A DNA stretch of 64,000 nt from Sclerodactyla briareus (GCA_026419785.1 JAODTK010005839.1:124001-188000); one strand, 5' to 3'; shown: positions 48,086 to 60,110, counted from the first letter of the stretch. Notes: generated from the letters alone by a model not told the origin. A program made the numbers and translations.

Positions 48086-49639
48086 AGACCTGGGATGGCC
48101 GCCAAAGCCCTGATATGTCACTATTCATGAAAGAAGTGCCTATGCTGACTAAAATAAAGAATATATATTCAAATCTAGAAAAGAGATGGAAATAAGTAAG
48201 TAGGCTATTCGTTGTGAAAGATGATGTTCCATGTGAAGGAAAGGAAGGGATATTCAAAATGAGGTACATGGGAAATGCATGGGAAATGCATGGGAAATGC
48301 ATGGGAAATGCATGGGAAATGCATGATATAATATTAATGATGAGGAGTTGGGGTTCAAACGCCGATGGTGATGAGTGAACTTTTCAGCCGATTTGAGTGT
48401 ACCGATAAAGGCGACAATCAGATATTCAAAAATTCAGGGGGAAATTGCAGAAATCCCTTATAATACAAAGTCAATGCAAATCCTGATATAAACAATCTAT
48501 AGATGTGATCAGAGAATTACTCACGAAATATATGATATATACAGAATAATCTCATAAGTCAATAAAACAATTCGATCAATGACTTAGCACATAATAAAAA
48601 TACGGATGGACGGAAAAAACAAGTGCTTTTGCTAACCGAATAAATATTAAAGGAATGGAAATGTAGAGTTATGACAGTTGTGGAAGAAGTCTACTTATAG
48701 GTATATGGGACCATCCCATTACCCTCGAATCTTGTCCTTGGGGCTTTGCCCGTAGTTGTTGTTAAACGATGAAGCGAAAGCGAAGCGCGCAAAAAATATG
48801 GTCGATGGTGGTCAAATCCTGGTATTGGTCACAATTCCAGCGATTCAAGTATTGTTCTTCTTTTCAACTAGTCCATTTTTCGCTCATTCTTTGGTTAATA
48901 TTGTGCTCATTTTTTAGTTTCTCATTCCCCCGGAACAGATACTCTCCTTGCTTGCAAAATCTTCGATGTTCGGGATAAAATCCACGTGGGGACGGTAACT
49001 ACAGTCAATGGAATCACTCCTCCAACAAACCCAACTCAGTGGACTGCGTGCTGCAAACAAGTACAACTCCTGTACAAAGTTGGAATCTTGGTGTCCTGAA
49101 TTATGTTGATATAATCTACATGGGTCAAATTAGGCTACAGTGTAGCCTATTATGCCTGTTTTTTGTTTCTGCACAAGTGCTGTAGGCCTAGCCTAAGTTA
49201 GAGTACAAGTCAATGTTAGGCTGACAGGGAGTACAGATAGCTTGGGTCCTAGGCCTAGACTAGTGGTCTGATACTCTTGACAAGTCACAAGTTTTGTTGT
49301 AATAAACAAGATTGACAGCTCTGATAACTTAGCCAATTATAGTAACTCAAACAAAATACTGAGTTGACACGTGCTAACGAAAAAATAGATAAATACCTAC
49401 ACAAGCTGTTGACTGTGTATACATGTTTGAATTTGAAAATCATGATTGCCAGTTGCCCATTTTCCGGTCAAACTACCTAGGTATGACTGCACTATATAGG
49501 ATGAAATATTAATAAATTTACACTATTACTTTAATCATTCCATGATCATTTTGTAAATGTTCATCAGAATTTCATTACACTATTTCAAATTTCTGAATAT
49601 GCGCATTCCTGTAGCCGGGGGACTGAAAAATAATCTGGC
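48086..49639. other. Unassigned spacer between two related arrays
   Basis: No gene. Contains the 11-bp array and an inverted repeat TAGGCTACA-g-TGTAGCCTA at about 49131-49149, plus scattered taggcct motifs. Confidence 0.55.
48267..48325 (+). repeat. 11-bp tandem array, five units
   Basis: CATGGGAAATG repeated at 48267, 48278, 48289, 48300 and 48311, essentially without change. Confidence 0.97.
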
Positions 49640-50092
49640 AACCCTAAAACTTGCCCCCATATGAAGTTAATTTGGCTTTATATGGCCATATAAAACTATA
49701 CGCCTATATCTGGACAGCTCTCGATATCAAGTTACACTGAGCTTTATATGGCATATAAAATTGTATACCTATATCTGGGTAGGCTCTATATCAAGTGATA
49801 TATTAGGCGTTATAAACCATATAAAAAATAAATATATCTGGCAGCCCTCTCTACAGCTATCTCATTAATATTAAGGCTTTATATGGCCATATAAAATTTA
49901 TACCTAGATATCTGTGGGGTAGGATCCTGTCAAGTTGAATAGGGGATTTAATAGGGCCATATGGAAACTGCTCGATCATATGGGCGGCAGCATCTATATC
50001 AACTTATATAAGGCTTTATATGGCCATCTAAAAATGTATACCTACATCTGGCAGCCTCTATAGCAAGTTATATAGGGCTTCATATTTATATT
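49640..50092 (+). repeat. Tandem array of about 67-bp units
   Basis: Starts of 'ggctttatatggccatataaaa' at 49674, 49740, 49806, 49875, 49944, 50012 and 50076. Each is followed by 'gtatacctatatctggcagcctctatatcaagtta'. TATATGGCCATATA is a perfect palindrome. The phrase 'atatctggca' is shared with the 46600-48085 array. Confidence 0.92.
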
Positions 50093-51005
50093 TTGCAAAG
50101 CTAGACAAGGATCGTTGGCGCTGCAAGTTAAACCAATGGCTGCCAGTCTGATCTAACGCAAAACAATATTGTTAACATGTCCTAAATCCGTTTATTTTCC
50201 TTATCTTTTGTGGAAGTGGTTCTTGCCCGTTTCGCCAGACCTGCTGGTTATGCCTTGTAAAACCCCCGTGATCAATATGCTACGGATGCCTTTATGCTCT
50301 TTCGTTAAGAACAATGATAGCGGAAAATATGTTAGGAAGTTTGAAACCTTTCAAAGCCGGACTATCGTCGCCCAGTGCATGCACTCGCGAATAAGCGAAT
50401 AAACATTATTATATAGTTCCAAGTGTGCACTGGTCCGGTTACATTTTGTCCGATCTGCTTTGTTTATTTCCAGCTAGAGAAACAAAATAATAATTAACAA
50501 ATCTGGTATTCAACACTGGCAGTGCCACGCATTGCATAGCGTGGTGATCGGCAACTTGCAATGACGAATGTACTCTAACCAACTAACGAACTCGAAAGCT
50601 TAGTAAATTCCGGAGATTTGAGGAGAAGGGAGTGGGATCGGAGAGGGTCGAAGTCGACGAAGTTACCAGATAAAATGCGATACCTCCAGCAATTTTTTGT
50701 TTCGTTCTTCTCAAGTTCCGATAGGCAATCTGTTCGTATTGTAGAGCATCGACTGTTTTCTTCGTTAGGGTTAGGGATTAAATAAGGGGTTAGGGATAGC
50801 GTTATCCAATAAGGGGAATTCTCGTTCGATGTGCGCATTACCCCTCCCCCCCCAAAAAAAAAAAATCATGTATGCTATAGGTCTACGCTTACTGAAGGTA
50901 GGTAGACTAATGTAGTTTAGTTCTTTATTGACTTACTATATCGAGCGCGTCACATATTACCCCGATCATTTCTTCTCTATTCGATCTTTTACGACAACCT
51001 AGGGG
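50093..51005. other. Unassigned
   Basis: No gene recognised. The last 8 bases (50998-51005) are the target duplication of the next element. C/A run at about 50844-50865. Confidence 0.55.
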
Positions 51006-51960
51006 CATGGGCGTCAACAGGTGGGGGACGGGGGGGACATGTCCCCCCCACTTTCAAAAGTGGGGGGATATCATTATCGTTTGTCCCCCCCCCCACTTTT
51101 CCGGACCGTGATAAAAAAAATAATAGGCACATGCACGATTTTGTATCACTCTAAACTGATTCAACTTTTTGTCTAACCAAACAATAATCGCGTTGGAAAT
51201 TGTCTTAAGACCACTAATTCCAGGTGCGGACCCCAGGTGAAGATCTGGACCCGACTAGGGCCGAAGTGGAAGGATTACCCATGTTCCATACCGAGTTCTC
51301 GAATTTTAAATTGAAATAGGGGCCAAAAGTGCCATTTTATCAATGTTTCGTCGCGCGCCACTGGCGTTTTGCTCAAGTCGTGTAGGTGAATATGCGATGT
51401 ATGCTTCGAATCATTTTCTCACTCGATTAATTTCACAAGCCTTGGGGGCAGACTCCCCCCCCCCCCCCATTTTTCTGAGATGAAAAATTCGGCGAAAATT
51501 TTGGGAATGGAAAAAGCAAAGTGATTTATTTTTTGCAGACTTTTCCGATAAATGCTCGGGAAACATGCAATTTTTTCGGCGCCGGTATCGCCATGACTAA
51601 CTTGTAAAATTCGGGTACAAATTTTCTGCTCCCAAATTGGAGTGGTCCCGTACGCCAATGGCTTTTCCTTTCGATCCCACCAGATACAGAGTAGAAAAGG
51701 TAATAAAAAACGCCATGTGTGATAATTGGTAAATCATCTTAGTATGCACAATGAAAACTTTTTTGTCTGTCTTACCCTCAAATTACACATGTAGAATGGG
51801 GCTATTGAGCCTGGTCCAGTGCCGTTTCCGTCGATCTGGAGGCATGAAAATCTGAAATTTTTGGACGCTCCGCGCCAACCGGTGGTGGCGCTCCGCTCAG
51901 ATGGTCATGTGCGTTCGATATGTCCCCCCCCCCACTTTTCGAAATGCCTCGACGCCCCTG
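51006..51960. mobile_element. Non-autonomous hAT element with perfect 8-bp target duplication
   Basis: Flanked by CCTAGGGG at 50998-51005 and 51961-51968. The left end is CATGGGCGTC and the right end, read inward, is CAGGGGCGTC. Subterminal CCCCCCACTTTT motifs occur in both orientations near both ends, including a near-palindrome at about 51043-51067. The interior (955 bp in all) has no transposase frame. A diverged copy sits at 61610-62593, and end blocks match 5455-7729, 56543-58200 and 59893-60110. The family is therefore abundant locally. Confidence 0.93.
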
Positions 51961-51968
51961 CCTAGGGG

Positions 51969-53509
51969 AATGGCTAATACAGCGCCGATTCTATTCTTCT
52001 CCCCACTAACGTTGCCGTACCAGTTAACAGCTGGTAGAGAGGAGCATTGACAAGGGACACATAATAGTAATGTGGTTCGAGATTTTTACGAATCGAGCTC
52101 GCAATCTATCAACTAATCAACAGTCAGGGGATAGATATACAGACAGAAATACAAGTCAAGTTCAGATTACAGTTCAAACGATAAGTATGAAGTAATGGGA
52201 TCCAAGTTCCACAAACAGGGTTTAGCGGTCCTCACGGGACAAGTGCCCACCTCACTCTGTATAAATGCGAGAGATGCTCTGGGTTGCTCGTCTCACTCGC
52301 TGCACGCATTTGGAAAAATAGAGCTCGATCGCAAACGGCTCGGGTGCGCAAGCTTGGGTTGAATCCAGGCCACTCGCGAGGTATACAAAAGTCGGTTTAT
52401 AGGCACTACAATTTCACCACACCGACTTTGCCCCATATGCTGAGGCGAACTGGGCTGTTATTGCTCCGAGGTAAACACGCGGAGCATTGCGGCATTATTA
52501 TCCACATGCGTAATATGGTTTAGAGCAGATCTCACAGTCTGCACATAGCAACCACAAGTGTACCAGTATGTGTCAGCGCGAGATCATGCTTAAGATCGCC
52601 CAGCACGGGCCACCAGAGTACAGGCAGACAGGACGTGCTCAGCCAAGTAAAACTATGTGGTGTCACTCCTGCCTCATATAGGCCTACGTCAGTATTGTTA
52701 TTCGGTCTTTACATTTGTAACCTATTTTCCGACCGGACGTCCAAATCAATGACAGACAGGAATCAACCAATAGGGCATTGCCTGTTTTATCGGGTATCAT
52801 GATGACAAACGTTTGACATCTGTCCTCCCAGGGCCCGAACATACACAAAAACAATCAGGTTCGCTAGTCTGTATATCTGAAAACCACACGCCCAACGTTA
52901 TCTGAATAACACGTTCACAAGGTTTGAACATATTAAACTTACTATAGTGATGGAATAATGAGAGCTAAAGGGGAGGCTGCGCATCCTCGAATGATGGGCC
53001 ATACCTGTCCAACGCAGCTACATTACAAGCGAACCCACCACCACCCCCCCCCTCCTCCCCCTCCAGACAATGGTAATGGTTAATTCGGAGCGTACTCGTA
53101 CTCGAGTGTGATGTTTGCAAGACCACCACGGCCGGGCAACTCTCCTAATTCAGAAATAATAAAGGCCAAAATAATGCAATATACATTGACTGTTTCCTGG
53201 TCCCACACCTGTCTAATGCTCATTCAGGACCACAACATTTCGCAAACACTGGCGAATAATGGGTCCCGTTGGGTAAATGATCGTCCCCACATCCGAGTAT
53301 ACGAAGCGACTGTGCGTTGACGAATCATAGTGACGTATACCGTCTGGATTACCGAGAATCGTTTCGTGGTGACGTCGTTTTTTCGATACTTGATATCAGA
53401 CGACATTGCCACGCGTATCATAGAAACTAGACATGTTGCAGGTGGGTACACCGCCAACGTGTATATCCCTGCAGAAACCCTTCATGGACTTCGTTCGAAG
53501 AAAGCAACA
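51969..53509. other. Unassigned
   Basis: No gene is recognised. 52258-52267 reads tgtataaatg, a TATA-like sequence with no exon attached. A C-rich run lies at 53037-53064. Confidence 0.5.
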
Positions 53510-53860
53510 TAACATTCTGTCCATTCGACCTCTGACTTTGGAATGCTCTACCTGTGTTAGGAACAAATGGAGTGCACATTCTCGATTTTTAGTTAAATAT
53601 GACAAAGTGGAAAACTCGCATGAATTATGCAAAATTGACCTCCTGTGACCTTGAAATTACCGTCATGGTTTACAGGAACTACGCAATCCACATCCACCAA
53701 GTTTTGTCCAAACCCGACGAAGGTCGAAAAATGTGAAAAAAAAAACACAAATTTGACCTCTGGTGACATTGAAATCCCCGTAATGTTATCGCGGATCAAC
53801 GTTGTTCCCACCCACCATAGTTTCGTGTAAATCGGGTAAGCTCAATTTTGTCGTGTAAAC
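53510..53860 (+). repeat. GACCTC/TTGAAAT tandem repeat
   Basis: 'gacctcctgtgaccttgaaattacc' at 53637 and 'gacctctggtgacattgaaatcccc' at 53755 are 118 bp apart. Each is followed by '.tccac.caccaagttttgt.caaa.c'-like text. An earlier unit is near 53530. Related pieces occur at 42380, 45330 and 46165. Confidence 0.7.
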
Positions 53861-53876
53861 CTGCAAATATATTCTG

Positions 53877-53962
53877 TAGTAGTAGTAGTAGTAGTGGTAG
53901 TCGTGGTTATAGTAGTAGTGTTAGTGGTAGTGTTAGCGGAAGTAGTAGTGGCTGTGGTAGTG
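53877..53962 (+). repeat. (TAG)n microsatellite
   Basis: gtagtagtag run degenerating into gtggtag/gttag. Confidence 0.95.
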
Positions 53963-54492
53963 TTTGGCAAGAGCTGCAGTATTAATAGAACAACATATTC
54001 ACAGATTTAGAACAGGCAAAACTGTCGCATTAACAAATTAATTACTATAGTTTATCAATAGATTTTTCACTGAAATGCAGAAATACGTATTTTCATTCGC
54101 TAATGGTATGTAGTATGAATGAATGGATTGAAATTCAGAGAGCTTTGGATATTCCACCTTCAAGTATCGTGCACATGTCAGGGGTAAAACGTCGCAAAAT
54201 ACTTGGTTGTTCTTGAAATTTTGAAGACTACCCAAATTGTCACAGGACTTCGATCTTACTAAACCCAAACTTTAGGCGTAAACTGAACAGCAAGCGCAGA
54301 TTATAGCTTTTTTTGGTTCACCTCCTGTGACTCCACAGTCAACACTATGATTCCTCGTTCAATTGCTCATAGTAATTGGATTTGGGGCGTTTCCAGTTAC
54401 GAAACTGACGGAAATACAGGAAATCAAGTGAAGATAACCTTGAATCATTTCAGGATTGCAATGATACTGTCTCGAAAGACTGCCCGCTAAGA
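53963..54492. other. Unassigned
   Basis: Nothing recognised. Confidence 0.5.
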
Positions 54493-54670
54493 GTGGCGTA
54501 CCGAGAGATTCGTCTGGGATGATGGTGGGGTTGAGTCAGGACCCGGGGAAGTGCACTCTCATTTACAGCCGCCACGCTTCCTATATTGGCGAATGTTCCC
54601 ATTTATGGAACCCTGAGCACACAGCGGTGCAATATTTTGATACATTACAGCTGTGAAACGTCTACTGAAA
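54493..54670 (+). mobile_element. hAT MITE left-end fragment
   Basis: Begins GAGTGGCGTACCGAGAGATT, the same as the 9440-9716 element after its first bases, followed by 'gggaagtgcactctcat' and a trace of 'ctactgaa'. No right terminus follows. Confidence 0.65.
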
Positions 54671-54833
54671 AGTAAAAAGGGGCTTTGGTTGAAAAACAAT
54701 AAATATAGGCAGCTTTTCGATTTTTTGAACGTGTTACGTACAAGTAGGATCGGATTTTTTTTTCTCAACGATGTAGTGAACATATATGACTTGTTATGTA
54801 CATTCGCTCTCAAGTCTTTATTTCTGTTTCCAG

Positions 54834-55082
54834 TGGACACCACGTTACGACCAGAGGTAAGCGGTTGCCCCAGGGATGCATCGGCCATGATCGGCTCATA
54901 CAGAGTCAATGGTGCCTTACGGTGGGTCGAGCAAACGCAACTGACAACTAGGGACCGGTGAGTGTGAGGAGGACCCATGGCCCGGAGACTCCTCCACGGG
55001 GGTTCACAGTGGTCAGCTACGCTTTGCGGGACGATCTGGAAACGAGTACAACTGGCAGTTTCGCTGTCAATGTTATCTTAGG
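54834..55082 (+). pseudogene. HYR (hyalin-repeat) domain exon 1, frameshifted
   Basis: Preceded by the acceptor tttctgtttccag (ending 54833). The first frame reads VDTTLRPEVSGCPRDASAM, then a few residues on RWVEQT, matching the start of an HYR domain (D.t.P.v..CP.d.......W.eP). At about 54957 the reading shifts frame and continues VSVRRTHG and RGFTVVSYALRDDLETSTTG, then SFAVNVIL, the end of the same domain (fp.G.t.V.Y.a.D......SF.V.V). The exon is about 249 bp, the usual size of one HYR domain. HYR domains are immunoglobulin-like beta folds found repeatedly in secreted or cell-surface proteins such as hyalin. The canonical Cys in the second half is absent (STTGSF). A GTGAGT at 54958 could be a donor but would cut the domain in two. 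A single indel, real or from assembly, is the simplest reading. Confidence 0.68.
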
Positions 55083-56542
55083 TCGTACGGGACTTATAGC
55101 TCTAGCAGTGGCGAACCTAGGGAAGCTTGGGAGGAGGAGCAGTGTGCATCCTTAATTATGAGTCAGGAAAATGAAAATGAATATTGTACAAGAGGAAGCT
55201 TCAATTCTCTTTTTCTTTTCTTCAATGGAAAACCTATTTTACCATACGGGCTCCTTTTGAAAATGGAAAACATCGCCTAAGGGAGGAGGATTACACTTCT
55301 TTTCTATACCCCTCTGCAGCGGAGATATCCAATTGTATTAAACTGGCTGGTAACGCCCCAATATGTGTGGAATTCATTGAATCGGCTAACCCTTTCGTGG
55401 AGTTTGGGAGACATTGACGTTGATAACGGAAGAAACGGAAAAACTAACAGATAATTATAGAAGAATGCAGAATTTCGAGAGTTGCGTTACAAGAAGAATA
55501 AACAGTCTGTTTTCTCTGGATACCATCTGGAGCAGAGGTGGAGAGGGTCTAGTATGTTAGGGGGGCAACATAAGAATAGAATGATGAATGAAGCCAGGTA
55601 AAACAATTGCCTTCCGTGCATGTGTCTCGTGTTCACTATACTCTTCGCATAGCAAAGAAAAACACAACTACCTACAGCGTAATTCTTCAGTTTAATACAC
55701 CGACCATCCATGTATCTACGGAAAATACAGGTTGCGGGAGTAATTTTGGGACGTTAGCAGAAAGAGGATAGGCATTTGGTAAATGTATCGTGTTCACTCC
55801 ATGAAGCAACCCGATCCTATAAACTCTGGACATCTGCGTCAGAGAAAAACAATGGTAAGACGAATTCGAAAGACGAAACGAGAATGGAAGGGAGCATTTA
55901 CGAATTTCGATAGAGCTCATTAGGCTTCCTTTAGCTTTGCCTGGAAATCCCCGATTACGTTCTAGGGACATTTTAGACCACATTCGTATTCGAACAAACA
56001 GTCCATAACTGCGTCAGCGTGTCAGCAATGTTCGCTGAAGAGTGCGACAGCGAACTGAATGAATGAACGCATGATCGAAGAGGAATTTAAATAAAGCGGA
56101 AGTGGGGCGTGAGGGGGAGCGTCTCGAAAAATTCGACATAAATGTGAGTGAAACGACTAGCTTCCGGGAAGTATAATTATTTTTTTTTTTTTTTTAGGTT
56201 TTGTGCGACGTGAAGCTCGATTATAGATGTAGCCAAAAATGAAAATAAAAAAATGTTCACATTCTCTGCTGGACACCGAATTTCAGGTTTGATGCCAGAC
56301 AAAAGTGTTAGAAAGAAAGGTTTCGCAGGAGTACGTGGTTCATCACACGCGCGCGTAAAATCGTTGGGTGATATATTTTTATGCCCATGAAAAAAAAAAC
56401 TCGCTTTCAATAAGAATGATCAAGTATACGGAATACGAGACGTTCACGTATGGATTTGCGGGTAGCTCGGGCGAATGCGGATATGGCCTTTCACGCAGGG
56501 AATGAATGAGTTGAGCGAGTATATAATCCAAAACTATACCCC
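55083..56542. other. Unassigned; probable intron of the HYR gene
   Basis: No further exon recognised. 55109-55125 reads CAGTGGCGAACC, a hAT-like terminus without a partner. T run at about 56180-56197. Confidence 0.5.
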
Positions 56543-58200
56543 CAGGGGCGTCGTGCAAAAATATATGTTTGCGGGGGGCCATCAGCAGAGGTGATGACTA
56601 TCTAAGTCGAGCGCCACCACGGTATGGCGCGCCCAACATTCATACAAATGTTCGTCGGATAGCAGGAAAAGACACTCCCCACCTTTCCGTGCCTATGGAA
56701 GAGTAAAGCAACACCCTGAAATTGCCACAAAAAAATCCAACTTTGTCTATTCCGGGGAATATTCTCGGAAAGGATCAGTTCATAGGCTTCTGGCTACAAT
56801 TCACTTCTTTACACCTTAATGATTCAGTTGATAGGTTTCTGGCTACAATTCACTTCTTTTACACCTCTTTAGTTAATGCACTCACGGAGGATTCACCAGG
56901 GGTTCACAATGATGGAAAGTATGTGAAAATAATTATAGGTGCCACTGACTGCCGCGTCTTTAGAATAGTTAAAGTGGTCTCTTTGCCAAATGGGGGAGCT
57001 CCCGATGGCATTTTCATTGATTTTTAAAAAAATAACCTAAATTAGAAATGAAAAAAAAAGGAATTTCACTTAGCACAGCTGAGTATGTGGAGCGATTATC
57101 AATGAAAGAAGAAGCGGCACATGTGCGCGGAAGACAGCGAAAATTTCATATTACGGTCTCCTCATGACTCAAGGTGAGCCTCGGAGTGGAATTTTTCTTG
57201 TAAAAATTGAAAATAAACTTTGCAAAATTAACATTGGATGTTCAGGCGGCTTTATACTATTCATTCGAAGCGGCACCATAAATTGGCCGCGCATCCGTCC
57301 GAAATTTTCGAAAATTAGGTCTTCGCAAATGCAACCGACGGTATTTCATGTGATGATTACAAAATAAACTTGAGCAGCAGTATGATTTCACTTCTGAGCC
57401 AATCTATGTTCTTGCGATGTCAAGGCTCTCCAAGCGAAATTGTCAAACAAAATTGTCAAAGAAGGATATTTGTCGGTCGCAAACTTTCTAGATATGCATT
57501 AATTACAAAAAAAAATCCTATTAGCCCAGGAAAATATATAGTGGTCACAATATTAATTGATTAGAAGTAATTTTGATAATTAGTGTAGTGAATTTTAATA
57601 CATTGCATCGAGGTTCCAGTGTTAGGAAGGTCGTTAATGATTCCTTACCTCTCTGTCTGAAAAACCTTGAAATATTTTTCCTAACTTGGTATTCCATGGG
57701 TTGCCCGGATTGCATCATCTGGAGGGCCGCGGTGACCCGCGGACCCGCCATTCGGGGAAACCGCCAAGAGGTGTTTGTGATGAGTGAACACATGTCATGA
57801 AGAGAACACAACAACTCACAATATCAGGGGGATCCAGCGTGTAATTTACGCGAATTTTGATGCATTAGCTCGCACTTTTTCGGCCGGTAGAAGTTTTCTT
57901 GAGCTGTAATGGACCTCCGGTTGGTCAGTGGTGACGCTATGTACATTTGATATCAAATAACAGGCGTCAGCTTAGAGCAGACATATTCGAAGGCAATGGA
58001 ATTACTAACCTCGAATATGTTTAGGTTGGTGTGGGAATCCGCAACGATTATCAACTTAAGGAACAATTGACTATATATCTACTTTTTCGATTTCGAGAAT
58101 ACCTTTAATTAAAAATCATGACAAAATTGTATGGCACCTCTGACAAAATACATTGGTTTGGGGGGCGGGCCCCACGGGCCCAATGGGCACGACGCCACTG
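56543..58200. mobile_element. Candidate hAT-type element in the HYR-gene intron
   Basis: The left end CAGGGGCGTCG and the right end read inward, CAGTGGCGTCG, are inverted repeats. Flanks are TATACCCC (56535-56542) and TTTCCCCC (58201-58208), 6/8 matching. The left subterminal 'gcgccaccacgg.atggcgcg' block resembles 51006-51960. The interior has no transposase and holds a 36-bp direct duplication ('ggcttctggctacaattcact' type) at 56783-56818 and 56831-56867. The interior might include younger insertions or unrelated DNA. Confidence 0.58.
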
Positions 58201-58226
58201 TTTCCCCCTTTCTTCCTCCCTTTCAG

Positions 58227-58478
58227 GCTGACGCCACGCCACCAAAAATATCCGGGTGTCCCTCTGATGTTGAGGTATCAGTCGACAACCACGATGTGTT
58301 CAAGCCCATGAAATGGACAGAGCCGACAGCTTCCCGACGACTCACCTTCGGAATCGTGAGCTCATCAGACAGAGCCACTCCCCCGGAGATAGTTTCAGGG
58401 CTGGAGTCACTAATGTTCTCTACGTCTTAGCGACGAATCTCAGAAACAGGCTATCTGCACCTTGCCAGATCCATTTAC
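58227..58478 (+). pseudogene. HYR domain exon 2, frameshifted
   Basis: The acceptor is 'ctttcttcctccctttcag' (ending 58226) and the donor GTAAGT is at 58479. The exon is 252 bp, the size of one HYR domain. The first frame reads ADATPPKISGCPSDVEVSVD, then FKPMKWTEPTAS, a canonical HYR start. The second half is in another frame, SHSPGDSFRAGVTNVLYV followed by PCQIHL, a canonical HYR end. Between them, near 58335-58370, probably two small indels occur: removing one C at 58335 would give the family's usual 'TA.DDS'. The exon and its splice sites look otherwise well kept. It could be a real exon in a poorly polished assembly or a recently dead one. Confidence 0.72.
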
Positions 58479-58500
58479 GTAAGTTATGCCGTCTTCCGTG

Positions 58501-58760
58501 AATAGAGCGTCAAATCCTCAGAACGAGGCTGTCTGCAAGTTCCAGCCCCATCAGCGTAAATTATAAATAGGTCTAGGCCCATACTGTGACAATTATTGTC
58601 AGATGTACGTCGTGTCGTGTAAATAGGACATACCATCACACAGAGTCACTCCGCTGGCGATGGTTTCAGCGCTGAGTCTCAGACGCCTTCTACGTCTTCA
58701 ATGACAATTTCAGAACAAAGCCATGTTCCCAAAGGAAGTATGGATAGATCTGGGCCTATA
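58501..58760 (+). pseudogene. Two shards of further HYR copies
   Basis: 58515-58560 reads NPQNEAVCKFQPHQRKL, the 'GNeAvC.F.ihv' end of an HYR domain, with nucleotide similarity to 58440-58487. 58637-58735 ('catcacacagagtcactccgctggcgatggtttcagcgctgagtctcag') is a diverged copy of 58366-58460. They suggest local duplication of the HYR exon followed by decay. No splice sites are evident. Confidence 0.6.
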
Positions 58761-59892
58761 TGGCAAGCTTTCTCGTTTTCGTGAGTCGGTGAATTTGATC
58801 GTGCGGGAAACCATGCCACGTGCGATTGGCAGTGAAACTCATTTTGAAATTATTTGGTATGACTCACCAAACAGGGTCCCCTCTTCCTCATTCGACTGCA
58901 AGCTAGTCAGCCCATATGCTATATATACATTCATATATCGCACAACGGCAATAGGTCATCATTGGATAAGTAATGTCTGTGGTGCTTTGTGATTTCCTCG
59001 TGTTTCTCAACACCACCCATTTACCGGACCTAATGATAAGAATTTTCCTAATACCTCAGAGGGTACATTTTAGTGCCGGAAAACCACATTCGCCCTCCAA
59101 AGAAACATGCCCTTAACACGGAATTAACTAATTGTTTGGAACAGCAAAATGTCCACCAAACTCCACGTATTACAGTTACTATTGAAACTATGGGCTGCAG
59201 GATAGGAGACCACCCCCCCACGTGGCATATAGGCACACTTGCTATGAGAGTTGGGATTTTTTGGCCGTCTTACACGTCGGAACCTAATTCTTAATCCTCA
59301 AAGTCATTGCTATATTACCTGTAAACCTACATTATATAGTGCACAGCCCTCGTCTGCACCTGGTATACTGAACAATCTGTCGAGTCCCACAGTGCAGTCC
59401 CATACAGTGCAGCACTATACAGGTGGATCCTACTGGCGATCGATTAACACATGGGTGGGTCAAGCACAATAAGCAATAAAATTAGATGGATCGGAATTTA
59501 ATCGCGCTAGCAATTTGACCCTTGCCACACTGTTTCACGCCACATAAAAGGAAGACTAACCTTCAACGCGAGCGTTTCTACTTTTATTGTTCATGACTCA
59601 TAAATAAAAAATATAAAATCTAGATGTCAACTTCATTGCACCATCCTCGGTGTTTGATATGGAACCGTGTTTTAAGAAAAGAAAGGCCAAAGGACAGGAA
59701 TCAATTCCCACTAACAGACCTGATGCCACAGCACCCAACTGTTATTCCATTACCTATAGAGTTATCCCATAAGTCAATTCCACCTTACGAATAACGGACA
59801 TTTCCTTTAATTTTGAAATGGAATGAGGAACACTGTTAAAAAAAACAGAATTTGGCAGCATCATATTGGATCAGTTTCTTAAGATGCCACAG
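58761..59892. other. Unassigned
   Basis: The 89-residue frame at 58723-58992 has no recognised domain. Further HYR-gene exons may lie here but could not be identified. Confidence 0.45.
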
Positions 59893-60110
59893 TCAAGGGC
59901 AGCGGGGGCAGCGATTCGCGTTTGAAGGGGGCGGGGCTGATGAATGGAATTAAGCGGAAGCGCCGATCATCGGTTGGCGCGGAAGGGAACCTGGATAAGT
60001 TTCGCCTGGCCGACCCCCCGATTGCCTACAGGGAATGGCATTTCCCAGCCTTGAAGCAGTTGTACCCAACAGTCATAAAATCGGAAATGAAGCCATATGT
60101 TTGGACTTTT
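59893..60110. mobile_element. hAT end fragment
   Basis: CAAGGGCAGCGGGGGCAGCG followed by 'aagcggaagcgccgatcatcggttggcgcgg' matches the subterminal region of the 5455 and 51006 elements. The other end is not identified. Confidence 0.6.

Noticed and set aside
52258..52267. TATA-box promoter
   Set aside because: No exon or transcript evidence downstream; TATAAA-like words are frequent in this AT-rich sequence.
54653..54961. 102-codon frame as a complete protein
   Set aside because: Only the last 42 codons after the splice acceptor are HYR-like; the front is intronic.
55109..55125. hAT terminus CAGTGGCGAACC
   Set aside because: No partner terminus or target duplication located.
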